Below are positions 1 through 11,405 of a stretch of DNA of 64,000 nt, one piece after another. This DNA is from Canna indica. Its lineage: Eukaryota; Streptophyta; Magnoliopsida; Zingiberales; Cannaceae. Both the position numbers and the translations under genes were made by a program. Position 1 is the first letter of the stretch, and the number at the start of each line of letters is the position of its first letter. The stretch spans positions 77,091,501 to 77,155,500 of the forward strand of contig CP136890.1 of assembly GCA_034359265.1 (NCBI GenBank). Direction: 5' to 3'. The notes under the pieces are model-generated. The model was given only the letters and a program-made list of their open reading frames with translations. It searched no databases and was not told where the DNA came from.

Positions 1-24
1 GGTATCAAATATTGGTATGTACTT

Positions 25-145
25 TGCACATAGAGGAAAATGATAAAAAAAATTAAAACTTTAGGCATGTATTTTTCATCTATGTACGTGATCCACAAAA
101 TATAATATAGTATTAATTTTTTTCTACATTTTTCCTCTATGTGCA
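25..145. repeat. Short perfect inverted repeat (hairpin)
   Basis: A 16-base arm (TGCACATAGAGGAAAA, 25-40) is repeated as its exact reverse complement at 130-145, with about 90 AT-rich bases between. This could be a small MITE or the stem of a transcribed hairpin. It lies about 360 bases past the stop codon of the minus-strand gene at 506-932, so it could also fall in that gene's 3' region. No target-site duplication was found. Confidence 0.55.
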
Positions 146-505
146 CAACATGAAAAATTTTGAGGCTGGTCATGCATTTCTTTAATCACAGCCACGAAAA
201 ACAGTAAGAATTAAACCCTGAGCTGATACATTAACTAAAATTACCATCTGTGGTTCTGGAACTCGCATAGCTCATCTTACCACTTAAAAAACCACACAAG
301 TTCTCAACTTTATCCATTCATATTCATATACAAAAACAAAAAATATATATATATAATAAAAGGAAGTACATACTAAAGAGATAAAAAAATGATTATACTT
401 CTCTCTTTTTTTCCCTCTGATTATACTTCTCTTAGAAAGTAGAGACACTGCACTGAAATAAGTAAATTAAGAAGCAAAATGATAGAAGGGGAATTAGGGA
501 CCAAA

Positions 506-932
506 TCAAACCTCTCCATAGGGATCGATGGCACCTAGGTAACGGAGGATGGCTGAGTGCTTCTTGAACGCGTCGGAGATGGTGGCCTCACTGCACCGGC
601 CCACCTGGAATTTCCTGAACGAGCCCAGCGTCCTCGCCTTCTCCATTTGATCAGCGAAGTCTACAAAAATCAGATCAACGAATGAATCAAACAGGAAGGG
701 ATTAGGATGAGGAACCAAAGAATTCAACACGTCACTCACCGATGAGAGAGAAGCCAGACTTGGAGGAGGAGGCGGAGGCGTCCGGGGAGGGATTCCCGGT
801 GAAGACGCCCTTGATCTTGTCGAACAATCCGAAGCTCTGGAGGCGGGGGACGGAGGTGGTGATGGATCGGGCAGCGAGGCGAGGGACGGAGCGTCGGAGA
901 AGGGCGCCGCGGAGAAGAGAAACACCCGACAT
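506..932 (-). CDS. Small two-exon gene, probable mitochondrial protein of unknown function
   Basis: Two exons on the minus strand, 932-740 and 660-506, are joined by a 79-base intron with a GTGAGT donor and a TAG acceptor. The split codon reads through cleanly and gives 115 residues. The first 30 or so residues contain many Arg, Ser and Leu and no acidic residue (LLRRSVPRLAARSITTSVPR), as in a cleavable mitochondrial presequence. A Ser/Ala-rich linker follows, then a conserved-looking soluble C-terminal half ending GAIDPYG. No membrane segment or catalytic motif is visible. The last codons lie next to a weak possible donor (GAG|GTTTGA), so another 3' exon cannot be excluded. I do not recognise the family. 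Mitochondrial targeting is inferred from composition only. Confidence 0.75.
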
Positions 933-1228
933 TAGAACTCTTGTGCGGAAGGCGAAATGATTTTGGAATTTGGAAATGGAGGGGTGGCGGTGTGGAGAGT
1001 TGACGTGGTGGTTTTTTTTGTAGGGTTTTTGTTGTTTATGGAGCCCTTTAATTCTATCAAAATTTAGATATTCTAATGCTATTAAGGGTAGAAAGGGATG
1101 AAATCAGATTTAGGTTTGATTGCAATGATGTGTAGTAGCATGATATTTGTATAAATAAATAAGAATAAATTATTTTTTTGCATGATTCTTCATATAGTCT
1201 ACTAAATAGATAGTAAAAGCGATCCAAC

Positions 1229-2245
1229 GACACATTTAAATTTGGAATATATTAAGGTAGATAAAAAAATTTCATGTATAGATGAGTTAAACGACGTTTG
1301 TTCTTTCCGCTAACATCTAATCTATTTAAAATTAATTGTGATGTCTCGCTTAATGATTCTGCAGGGGGTGTTGGCTTTATTATACGCTTGTGTTCTAGAA
1401 CCTGCTTGGATGGGGGATCAGCCTATTTTGAGAAAGATTTTGTGTTGGTACGGGCGGCGATGGCGGTCCGTGAATGCCTCATTTTTGTGATCCAAAGTAC
1501 ACTGCTTGATTTTGTTGTGGAGTCAGATTCAAAGATTTTGATTTTGGCAATCAACGCTGAAATTTTTTCTTATTGGGAGATTGATTCTCTAATCTCGGAT
1601 ATTCGGAACCTTGGTTCTGAGTGTAACTATCGAGGTTTCCTTTTTTGCTTTCGAGAATGTAATAAAGCTTCCCATTGTGCAGCAAATAGGGGTCGATTAT
1701 GTAAGGATGGACTGGTGTGGTCCACTATTAGGCCTCCGAAGCTGGACGACATTTTATTGTCTGACTCTTTTGCTATTGGCTTGTAGCTTTAATATAGTTA
1801 TTTCTTTCTAGTAAAAAAAAAACGACGTTTATTCTTAAAACTTGCCGCCTTCTATATATAATTGCATTCCTCTAATTTACACCTCTTTCTATATAATTGT
1901 GCGTGTTCATTAAATGTGGCTTGCATAATATAATTAATTCATCTTCGCTCATTCACCTTGCCAACTCCACTACCAGTGTTTCTCATGGGTTGAAGTCTTG
2001 AAAAAAGAAAGTGGATGATTTTTTGACGCGGGAGGTGAGGTGAATTGGTGAAGGGAAAGCAATTATATCATGCAAGTTACATTTAATAAACATGTGCAGT
2101 TACAAAGAAAGGGCGTAAATCACATTTAATGATGGATGCAATTATATATAGAAAGGGAGTGTTAAGAACAAGACGTTTAACTCATCTATATATGAAAAAT
2201 TTTCATCTACTTCCATATATTCCAAATAATTTATATGTTAAATTA
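1229..2245. repeat. Foldback MITE, copy A, interrupted by a LINE
   Basis: The sequence from about 1229 (TTTAAATTTGGAATATATT, GATGAGTTAAACGACG) is repeated in inverse order up to about 2245 (CGTTTAACTCATCTATA, CCATATATTCCAAAT), centred near 2010. The two arms are imperfect and over 200 bases long once the LINE at 1305-1820 is discounted. A second copy without the LINE lies at 3908-4368. No transposase is present. Superfamily unassigned. Confidence 0.7.
1305..1820 (+). mobile_element. 5'-truncated LINE (non-LTR retrotransposon) with RNase H-like domain
   Basis: The insertion is flanked by a 16-base target-site duplication, AACGACGTTTGTTCTT (1289-1304) and the same with one mismatch (1821-1836), and ends in a short poly(A) run (GTAAAAAAAA). 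Its reading frame, 1298-1786, resembles the RNase H-like domain at the C-terminus of plant LINE ORF2: an N-terminal INCD, a middle helix VRAAMAVRECL, VESDS, and a terminal FRECNKASHCAAN block matching the usual R..N..AD.LA motif. Codons for the rest of ORF2 are missing, as expected from 5' truncation during target-primed reverse transcription. The empty site is preserved in duplication copy B at 3962-3977. Confidence 0.88.
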
Positions 2246-3739
2246 ATATCACGATCTATGTCATTATAATTGCACGCACCCATTAAAAGTGACTTGTATA
2301 ATATAATTGTTTCGCCTTCATCAATTCACCTCGTTATCTCCACTGCATAATGTTCCTCACGGTTGAAGTCTTGAAAAAAAAGTGGCTAGACAACTTTTTG
2401 CGCAATGAATAAGATAAACTATATATAATTTTATACTAAATAGATATATTAAGTTCATTTGTTTATTTCAAACTTTACTTAATTATATAATTTTTATGTT
2501 AAATTAGTTTCGTGATCACTATGTGGTGGGGTAGAGTCGAAGAAAATAGAGTAAAATTTTATTTAATTTGTTAATTTTAGTTTAATTATTTGTTAAATTA
2601 GTATAAATGTGTTTAGTTATTTGTAACTAGTTTAATTAATTTTAATTTAATTAAATGAATATATTAGAATTTACAATTCTATTTGTTTCTTTCCATTTTT
2701 AAGATTATATTTAAAAAATCAAATATCATAGATTAATTTTAATTAAATTAAATAATACTAATTACTTATATTAATTTAATTTAATCATTTATGTTATGTT
2801 AAGATCTTATAATATTCTATTTTATATTAAATATGTCATGATAGATTTCTTAAAAGAAAAAAATCATTAGATCAAACGCTGATTTCTCAATCATGCAAAA
2901 TGCTTAAATAGCTAGTTTCGAGATAATAACATTAATGATCTTTCTTATGATCCTAGGTTAGAATATAAAATTTTATAGTATCATCCTAATGATTGAGAAA
3001 AGATATGAAGATGATATTTACAAAGATCCTTCCGTCTCGTACATAAATTCACATAAATAAATGGGAACTTCATCATAATCGAAGATTTTATGCATCATAG
3101 CTTAATGAGCGTCCCAATTGGCTAGAGTATTGCCTAGAGCGTGGTAAAGGAAATCATTACTTGGAATAAGAAATAGACTTTATTTATTTATAAATGGAAA
3201 CTTTATATGTTACGACTTGTTCGATAGGATAACTGACCCATCAACTTCATAAGCTCAAACTATTAATCTAATTAAAATGCTTAAGCAAAAGTTGATCATA
3301 TCACACTCATCAAACCTTATAAACTAACACAACATCTAATATATTCTCGGTGTGAGACTAAATCAAAATATTACCATCTTTCCCACTTATGTTTTAATGT
3401 CCTTGTCAAGACTCAAGTCAAGTCTAGCACATAGCTCAAAATCGCTCCACCCCATCTCTGGGCATCCCTTTCTCATATAGGCTCTCTCTCTCACCATACT
3501 TATAATTCTAGATCATGCTCGGATACCATTTGTTATGCCCCGCTTGATAGGATAATTGTCTCATCAACTTCTTAGACTCAAACCATTGTCCTAATTAAAA
3601 TGCTTAAATAGAAATTAATAGTAGCACTCTCATCAAGTCTTATAAATCAACACAATATCTAATATACTCATGACGTGGGATTAAACAAGAGTATTGAATT
3701 ATAAAACATATTTACAATCCCAATATTGTTATTAGGTTG

Positions 3740-4500
3740 ATATTCTAATGCTATTAAGGCTAGAAATGGATGAAATTATATATAGGTTTGATTGCAACGA
3801 TGCCATGGGTATTAGCCTGATATTTGTATAAATAAATAAGAATACATTACTTTTTTGCATGGTTCTTCGTACAGCCTAGTCTATAGTAAGAGCATCCAAC
3901 GACACATCTATATTTGGAATATATTGAAGTAGATGAAAAAATTTCGTGTATAGATGAGTTAAACGACGTTTGTTCTTAAAATTCGTCTTCTATATATAAT
4001 TGCATTCCCGATTTACACCTCTTTCTATATAATTGCACACGTTTATTAAATGTGACTTGCATACTATAATTAATTCGTCTTCACCGATTCACCTCTACTA
4101 CATTGTGTTTCTCGTGGGTTAAAGTCTTGAAAATAAAATATGGATGGCTTTTTGAAATGCAGGTGGCGAGGTGAATTGGCGAAGGTGGAACAATTATATT
4201 ATGCAAGTCACATTTAATGAGTGTGTGCAATTATATAAAAAGCGGCGTAAATCATGTTTAATGAGTGATGCAGTTATATATAGAAATGGAGTGTTAAGAA
4301 TAAACGTTGTTTAACTCATCTACACAGGAAATTTTCATATACTTCAATATATTTCAATTAATTTATATATTAAATTAATTTCGTGATATATGTCATTATA
4401 ATTGCACGCACCCTTAAATGTGACTTACATAATATAATTATTTTGCCTTCATCAATTCATCTCGCCATCTCCAATGCATAGTGTTCCTCACGGGTCATTT
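3740..4500. repeat. Segmental duplication, copy B (first part)
   Basis: Matches copy A from 1068 onward, including the foldback MITE, but without the LINE. The match breaks off around TGTTCCTCACGGG at about 4495, where a SINE and then a CACTA transposon have inserted. It resumes at 23796. Confidence 0.8.
3908..4368. repeat. Foldback MITE, copy B (uninterrupted)
   Basis: The left arm starts near TATTTGGAATATATTGAAG and the right arm ends near CTTCAATATATTTC. The two arms are long imperfect inverted repeats with a centre near 4140. This copy shows the MITE at about 460 bases without the LINE that splits copy A. No coding capacity. Confidence 0.7.
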
Positions 4501-4510
4501 TTGTTAATTG

Positions 4511-4588
4511 TGAACCCACTTGTGCTCAAGTGGTAGTAGCATCCTAATATGTTGTCTAGGTCTTGGATTCAATCCCTAGATGTAGCGT
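4511..4588 (+). mobile_element. SINE, 5' (tRNA-related) part
   Basis: The segment has an internal RNA polymerase III promoter layout: a box A-like stretch GCTCAAGTGG (4524-4533) and a box B match GATTCAATCC (4566-4575) to the consensus GWTTCRANNC, about 33 bases apart, as in tRNA-derived SINE heads. It stops at 4588 where the CACTA element begins. The matching tail lies at 23686-23800. I could not define the SINE's own target-site duplication. Confidence 0.65.
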
Positions 4589-4604
4589 CACTACAAAAAA
4601 ATAG

Positions 4605-5015
4605 GGTATCACCAACGGACAAAATCCGTTGGTAATACTCAAAATCCATTGGTAATATATTACCAACGGATTATCGGTTGGTAAATACGTCGGTGATGAC
4701 CATGCTAGGTATTACCAACGGATATTATTATATGTGTTGGTAACACCAACGGTAATTAATGTCTGTTGGTAACACCAACGAAAAATATTATCCGTTGGTA
4801 ACACCAACAGAAATATACTCTGTTGGTGATACCAACGGATCACTATTCGTTGGTGTCACCAACGGATCATACTATGTTGGTATTACCAACGGAGATAATA
4901 CCCGTTGGGAATACCAACAGATATCATCCTTGTTTACGCTGACATATTCAACAAAGGTATACGTTGGTATTACCAACTGACATCCGTTGGTATTACCAAC
5001 AGAAACATTTGTTGC
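4605..5015. repeat. Left subterminal repeat cluster of the outer CACTA element
   Basis: Many copies in both orientations of ACCAACGGA and TCCGTTGGT and variants occur about every 15-30 bases. In En/Spm-type elements such subterminal motifs are binding sites for the TNPA product. The same motif recurs just inside the other end at 23581-23670. The reading frame at 4759-4980 is a by-product of the repeat and not a gene. Confidence 0.85.
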
Positions 5016-6439
5016 TAATACATTTTAATTAAAATGCTCATACCCATATGAATTTTCATTTTCCTGTATACAACCTATAATCACACATCAAATTTTTTAT
5101 TTACCCAATCACAAATATATATACAAGTCAAGAAAAAAAATTCATATTTCATAACCAAATAATAGTGTCATTTTCATAACCAAAACCAAACATCTACAAT
5201 CAAGTATATTATCAAACAAATACAAACATTACTAAGTCAAATTTTCCCTAATATTAACTGAATTGTGTAGTGCAAAATCATAACCAAATACAAATCTTAA
5301 CCAACATCATAACCCAGATGGAGGTGGAGGTGGAGGTGGAGGTGGAGGTGGAGGAGCAGTGGAAGCTGAAGGTGAATCTGTTGATTGGAAAGAGTTGATT
5401 GGAAAGCCGAGTTGTGTTAACATCAACCGAACTTGAGCTTCCACTTGTGCTTGTACTTGCGACTGCACTTGTGATTGTTGTGATTGCATTGATGCTTCCA
5501 ATTCAGTAATATACTGTCGCATGGATGTCATCTCAGTCTGCATCGCATTCCACTCATTCATTCGACCATGGCCCGATGTACTAGATTCTGCTGAGCTAGA
5601 ACTCCCCATAATGGATTTAACATCCTCTCGACATCCAAAACCGTAAACCCTATTATGAGATGGATGTCCAGAGGCATTAATCCATTCTTCTGGATCTAAA
5701 ATGGGTTGTGATGCTACATCTGTACCATACTTTTCTATGATTGATACCTCATAAGCCTCATGTACAATGTTTTATAAAAATTGTTAATTACGATATTTTA
5801 AAAAGAAGCAACAAATAAAATAAATACATACCGCAACACTCTGCGATTTATTGTCGATATAGTCACCCTCACCACTATTACGCTTATGAGTATGCTTAAA
5901 CAACTCAAGATGGGTTGGGGGTCGGTTCAACTTTTCTTCCTACAAAAAATGACAAATAATATTTAATTAATAATATTTTAAAAAACATATAGGATAACAA
6001 ATTCTATTAATATCATACCAATTTTCTTCGATGAGCCACAAATGAAATAGATCCACATGTATGTCGTGTGACGTCACTATCTACCTCTTTCTTACGATTT
6101 TGACGAGCAACTTCGGATTTTCTCCTCCACTTCTCCGTGACCCAATGCTCACTAATTAGTTGATTCCACACATCTGGAGATATCCATGGAGGGCCAAATC
6201 CATTAGTTCGACTAATATCATCAGTATTGGCCTTTCTTTTCGCATAATTCCTTGCATCACACATATTGTCAAAAAAGCGTCGACAAGCTGTTCTATCCCA
6301 TATTTTATGAACCTCGCTTGTCCTAGATGGATCCCAACAATAGACTGTTTGAAAAAAGACAAATATGTTAATGAAATGATAGTTGACAACATTCTTAAAA
6401 AGTACCAATTTGATGCAATTATATGATCACACAATCAAT

Positions 6440-7588
6440 CATGGCATATGCAGATTTCATGCATCCAACCTTCTATTACTTCAGCTAAATCTTTTTAGAG
6501 AGGAAAAGACATATGCAGTTATGAATATTAGTATGGCTAAAACTTACTAATATTCAGTTATGGCTAAAACTGAATATTAGTATCAGTTATGTAGTTATGA
6601 ATATTTAGTATGAATATTAGTATGGCTAAAACTGAATATTTAGTTATGGCTAAAACTGAATATTAGTCATATGCAGTTATGGCTAAAACTTACTAAGAAG
6701 CTTTCTTGTGTACCAATAACATGATGAGTATGGGTCAAAAACTGTTGTAATATGAGTAGATGTCTATCACACAACCAATCATGGCATATGCAAGTTGCAG
6801 GATAAACTTACTAAAAAGCTTTCGGTGCTCAATAACATGATGAGTATGGGTAAAAAACTGTTGAAATATGATATTCCAACAATTATATCAAATAAGCATA
6901 ACGACTTCTTGTGTACTAGTATAAACTGATACTCTTTATTTTGTCTCAAAAAAGACTTATTTATGTACTATCATCTCACAAAGGATTTTTTTTTCTTCAT
7001 GAGGGTAGTGGAACTGATGAGCGTATAGACATATGTAGCTCTCTTCTTGGAAATAAAAAAGAAGAGAGCAAAAATATCTAATTGTGGTACTTGTATCTCT
7101 CTTCAGTAAGTCATGTGGAGCAGTGACCCATAAGGCTATAAATTCAAGTGCTGGGTTGGACTTGCCGTGGATAAGCAGTAATAACTATAGATATAAATGA
7201 CTTCAGGAGGCAAATCATCAACATAATGATTTCTATCTTTGAGTCTGCAATAACTAAGGAATATCTTGAGCATGAACTAAATGGAATGACCCTTGATTCC
7301 TATCAAATACTTTTTTCTCTATTGTTGTTGTTCTCTCATGAGAGGTGATGGTTCTATTTTAATTCCTTGTGCAAGCAATGGATAACAATAGATTGTTTAT
7401 AATAAACAAAGGTATTAGAACAAGCTATGGTATTAGAATAGCTTATGGGTAGCAGAACATTATTTCTTGGTCCTATGACTTTGTGCCAAAGAGAAAACAT
7501 CTAGATAAGTAAAGCTAAAAAGCACCACAGGGATGAGCTAAATAAGTTGCACGTCCATAGGGATGAGCTAAATACTTGCTATTCCCTA
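6440..7588. other. Non-coding intron DNA of the TNPA-like gene
   Basis: No gene is seen. Between 6530 and 6690 there is a short irregular tandem array of AT-rich units around the words CAGTTATGGCTAAAACT and GAATATTAGTATG. Two longer similar blocks around AATCATGGCATATGCA and AATAACATGATGAGTATGGG occur near 6435-6750 and again at 6780-6850, which suggests local duplication. The rest is AT-rich with no recognised content. Confidence 0.5.
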
Positions 7589-9030
7589 GTTACTTTATTT
7601 TCTTAGAATTTGGACAGCTAGTCATTCCTATATCAGTCAATATTAGTATCAGGATAAGCTGGAGCTTCTTCCTATTCAGTATCCTGATACTGATATCCAC
7701 ATGAGCTTCTTCCTTCCTTCTTGATAAGCTAGTGCAACTTTATTTAAGATCGTTGTAGATGTGGTCTTTAGAGTTTAGATCGTTGTAGTGCAACTTGATA
7801 AGCTAGGCTATGGTATTAGAACAGCTTAGGGGTAACATACTTGTTATGAGCAGGCCAAATAGATGTTAATGGTATTAGAACATGCCACATACTTGCTATT
7901 CCCTAGTTACTTTATTTTCTTAGAATTTAGACAGCTAATCATTCCTATATCAGTCATGATACTGATCAGGATAAGCTGGAGCTTCTTCCTATACAGTATC
8001 TTGATACTGATATCCACATGAGCTTCTTCCTTCCTTTTTGATAAGCTAGTGCAACTTTATTTAAGATCGTTGTAGATGTGGTCTTTAGAGTTTAGAGTTT
8101 AGATCGTTGTAGTGCAACTTGATAAGCTAGGCTATGGTATTAGAACAGCTTAGGGGCAGCATACTTGTTATGAGCAGGCCAAATAGATGTTAATGGTATT
8201 AGAACAGGCCACATACTTGTTATTCCCTAGTTACTTTATTTTCTTAGAATTTAGACAGCTAGTCATTCCTATATCAGTCATGATACTGATATCAGAATCA
8301 GGATAAGCTGGAGCTTCTTCCTATTCAGTATCCTGATACTGATATCCACATGAGCTTCTTCCTTTCTTCTTGATAAGCTAATGCAACTTTATTTAAGATC
8401 GTTGTAGATGTGGTCTTTAGAGTTTAGAGTTTAGATCGTTGTAGTGCAACTTGATAAGCTAGGCTATGGTATTAGAACAGCTTAGGGGCAGCATACTTGT
8501 TATGAGCAGGCCAAATAGATGTTAATGGTATTAGAACAGGCCACATACTTGTTATTCCCTAGTTACTTTATTTTCTTAGAATTTATACAGCTAGTCATTC
8601 CTATATCAGTCATGATACTGATATCAGAATCAGGATAAGCTGGAGCTTCTTCCTATTCAGTATCCTGATACTAATATCCACATGAGCTTCTTCCTTCCTT
8701 CTTGATAAGCTAGTGCAACTTTATTTAAGATCGTTGTAGATGTGGTCTTTAGAGTTTAGAGTTTAGATCGTTGTAGTGTAACTTGATAAGCTAGGCTATG
8801 GTATTAGAACAGCTTAGGGGCAGCATACTTGTTATGAGCAGGCCAAATAGACGTTAATGGTATTAGAACAGGCCACATACTTGTTATTCCCTAGTTACTT
8901 TATTTTTTTAGAATTTAGACAGCTAGTCATTCCTATATCAGTCATGATACTGATATCAGAATCAGGATAAGCTGGAGCTTCTTCCTATTCAGTATCCTGA
9001 TACTGATATCCACAAGCTGGAGCTTATCAA
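7589..9030. repeat. Large tandem repeat, unit about 317-332 bp, just over four copies
   Basis: The landmark GTTACTTTATTTT recurs at 7589, 7906, 8230, 8562 and 8894, giving spacings of 317, 324, 332 and 332 bases. Each unit also contains CTGATATCCACATGAGC, two AGATCGTTGTAG words and a GGTATTAGAACAG word. The last two full units are nearly identical; the first is the most diverged and shortest, as expected if the array grew towards the right. The array lies in the large intron of the outer TNPA-like gene. Confidence 0.92.
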
Positions 9031-9608
9031 GTCATTCCTATCAGTGTCAAGGGTTGGTTTCATATAAAGAGGGAAATGAACAGTGATGCGTACAACCTAG
9101 CAAGGTCTGCTCTGGAACAGAAGAAATGAAGGGAAGAAAGTTTTATTCATTTGTTCAAACCAAGTAGTAGTAGTTCTTTGAATGAATAGGTTGTGTTACC
9201 TGTAATAAATAGTAGTAGTTTTGTCCATGTAGATGTGGATTATCATGTAAACAATTTGTATGAAAGTAATAAAATGGTCAATACTCATGGGCATGATGCA
9301 ACAACAAACTGGATATGGAAATTAGCCAAAGCTCATGCCTTTGCAAATGATGCTGGTCAATACTATTTGCTCTTTTGTTCCAAGTATCAAAAAATAGATT
9401 GTACAACATTAATCAATAATAATGTACATCAACGAGCATCTATCTTCTAAAATGAAATTCATTTTCAATCGAAATCTTTATAAGTGAATTATTCCATCAT
9501 TCATTCAACTCTTCCTGAAATAACTGTATATTAAAATTTTAGGTTGAGGACATCAATGAAATTTGTGACTTACATTCAAGAAATTTGACTTGCTTTATAG
9601 GAAAATAC
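9031..9608. other. Non-coding DNA with an unrecognised reading frame
   Basis: This is the remainder of the large TNPA-like intron. A plus-strand frame at 9193-9450 (85 codons, containing KLAKAHAFANDAGQYY) has a protein-like composition but no motif I recognise. It could be another captured fragment or chance. No splice context was found. Confidence 0.3.
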
Positions 9609-10305
9609 CTTAAATTTGTCTCAAATGAATTCCTTCACATGTGATGGTACTTGAGACCAATATGGCCATGCACCCGTGAAATTTGCCTTAATTATTGATG
9701 AAATATCTCGTACTACTTTTGTCTCAGGGAAGCTGCAAAAAAGAATGTTAACAAATAAAACATTATAAATGATGTTAATAAATATCTTGTATTTACAAAT
9801 GATGGTGTTTGAATATCTGACTACATATATACCTTTTCTTATCAATAATTAGTAGGTGTCTATCATCTGGTGTCTCTGGCGGCTGTGAAGGCTGATTTGG
9901 TCCTCTTTCTCGACTTTGATGTGAAGTACCATCACTTTGTGTAGGAATAGATATGTCATGTATAGACGTAGATGGTATAATAGGAACTGATGACGTCAAA
10001 GGCAAATTCACTGAAGGTTGTGAGGGTAACGATGCTGCCGATGTCGACGGTGTAGGAATACTAGGAATATTAGGTGTTTCTATGGGAACAGTAATAGGTA
10101 CAGGTACAGATATAGGTATCGTGGGTGCTAAAGAGTCAATCACAGGTACAGGTTCAAGTATCATGGGTGCAGAAGCAATGATCACAGGTGGTACAGGTGT
10201 ATCTTCAGATGATGAATGTATAGAAGTGGTAGAAGGGTATTGACTCAAAGGAGGACGCCCTCGTCCTCGTCCTCGACCTCGACCTCGACTTCGTGTATTC
10301 ACCAT

Positions 10306-11400
10306 TACTTAATAAAATAAATGAAGCATATATAAATAATTAAAGATGTATAAACATATAGTGCCATCCAAATTATGATAAAATACCTTATAACTTGTTA
10401 AATTCCTATGCAACTGGAGACTATAGACTTGAATATGTATCAAGCTACCTCATGTCAGAACAGTGGGTGTCTGGCCATCTATTGCCATCAACTGGAGACT
10501 ATAGACTTGAATAAAATACCTTATTCATTGCCATCTATTTTGAGGCAGTGGGGTCTATATATATTAATAGCCATTAATTTGGATTTTATGATTACTATCA
10601 ACACTTTATGCTCTAAACATTCATTGTCATTTATGATTCTTAGTGTCTTATCTCTAGATTAATTTAATTGCTTACTAATGGAGTTAACTATCATTAACTG
10701 TCAAGCTACTATTGAACAAATGCCATTAATTTAATTGCTTACTAATGTAGTTAACTGTCACTAGAAATCCTTATCCTTAACTACCTAGCAAGTGTAGGAG
10801 AAGTTGTGTTTACATTTATCCTTATCTCTTCTTTATTATTTCCTTTGACATGTTTTGACTAGAGTTGTTGCTTTGAAGGAGTCATGTAGTGTGTTTTGTT
10901 GTTTTCTTTACAAGAAGATTGTGTGCTCTCTTTGATTTTAATGAGCTCACACCAGGTTGCCATCATAGGAAGAAGTCTCCGGCAGCAACCAGTGCCACCA
11001 ATCTCATTGCTGGAGATCTCATTTCAGCCATCTTCCTTGAGATGCAGCGACCCATGATGAGATCTCAAAGCCAAGTCCAACATAGATTGGATAATGGGGT
11101 CAGTATTCTCTCTTAAATGCTTGATGTGCTCCTCAATCTACAAAGCTCAATTCTTAACTTAAAAATCAAACCCTAATAAAGTGCAACTCAAAGTGGTTAC
11201 ATGAATTTTCTACATAGCTTCTTAATAATCTTAAGGTTGGGCCAGTTTAATATTAATTATCATTACTGAACACTACATGAGCTACTTTGGTTTCATTGGG
11301 TCAGAGTGAAATAATTATCCATGTGTAAGTTATGTACCTACTGATTATATCATGCTCTAGTCAACAATAATCTCATCACTCTACTTCAACATCCTCTATT
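10306..11400. other. Spacer between TNPA-like and TNPD-like genes, left part
   Basis: AT-rich. A short duplicated block (CAACTGGAGACTATAGACTTGAAT) occurs near 10412 and 10489. A plus-strand frame at 10889-11116 contains SPAATSATNLIAGDLISAIF and is unlike the rest of the spacer in composition. It may be captured coding DNA, but I cannot name a source. Confidence 0.3.
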
Positions 11401-11405
11401 TCCAG

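Larger units (their letters stand above)
1068..3720. repeat. Segmental duplication, copy A
   Basis: This AT-rich block is repeated at 3740-4500, and the repeat continues at 23796-24790 after the nested SINE/CACTA insertion. Shared landmarks in order: TATTCTAATGCTATTAAG (1068, 3740), the foldback MITE with the AACGACGTTT motif, the GTCTTGAAAAAAA motif (about 2367, 23799), and the AAATGCTTAAG block (about 3280, 24610). Copy A additionally carries a LINE insertion at 1305-1820. The block contains no host gene; the stretch 2400-3720 is AT-rich with nothing else recognised. Confidence 0.8.
5307..10305 (-). pseudogene. TNPA-like gene of the outer CACTA element (plant Ptta/En/Spm transposase family)
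   Basis: Exons read on the minus strand are about 10305-9833, 9732-9609, 6344-6019, 5939-5832 and 5756-5307. Exon 1 starts with an Arg-Gly repeat (RGRGRGRGRG) and a Ser/Pro/Thr-rich region. Exon 2 encodes KANFTGAWPYWSQVP and exon 3 SRTNGFGPPWISPDVWNQLI, both typical of the Transposase_24 family. Exon 4 has GDYIDN. The last exon holds a Gln-rich coiled-coil-like stretch and a terminal poly-proline run. The product would bind the subterminal repeats. Exon 2 contains an in-frame TGA (9621-9623) where the inner element's homologous exon has Trp, and the exon 2/3 phase does not match, so it is probably dead. The gene at 19468-21003 is an open relative. Confidence 0.8.

Noticed and set aside
4511..4588. 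Standalone tRNA gene
   Set aside because: Boxes A and B are present but the flanks cannot fold into a full tRNA cloverleaf and the tail is SINE-like; called a SINE instead.
4759..4980. Open reading frame with repeated GxTNG peptides
   Set aside because: It is the translation of the CACTA subterminal ACCAACGGA repeats; no independent coding signal.
7589..9030. CRISPR-like array
   Set aside because: Units are over 300 bases, contiguous with no unique spacers, and in a plant genome.
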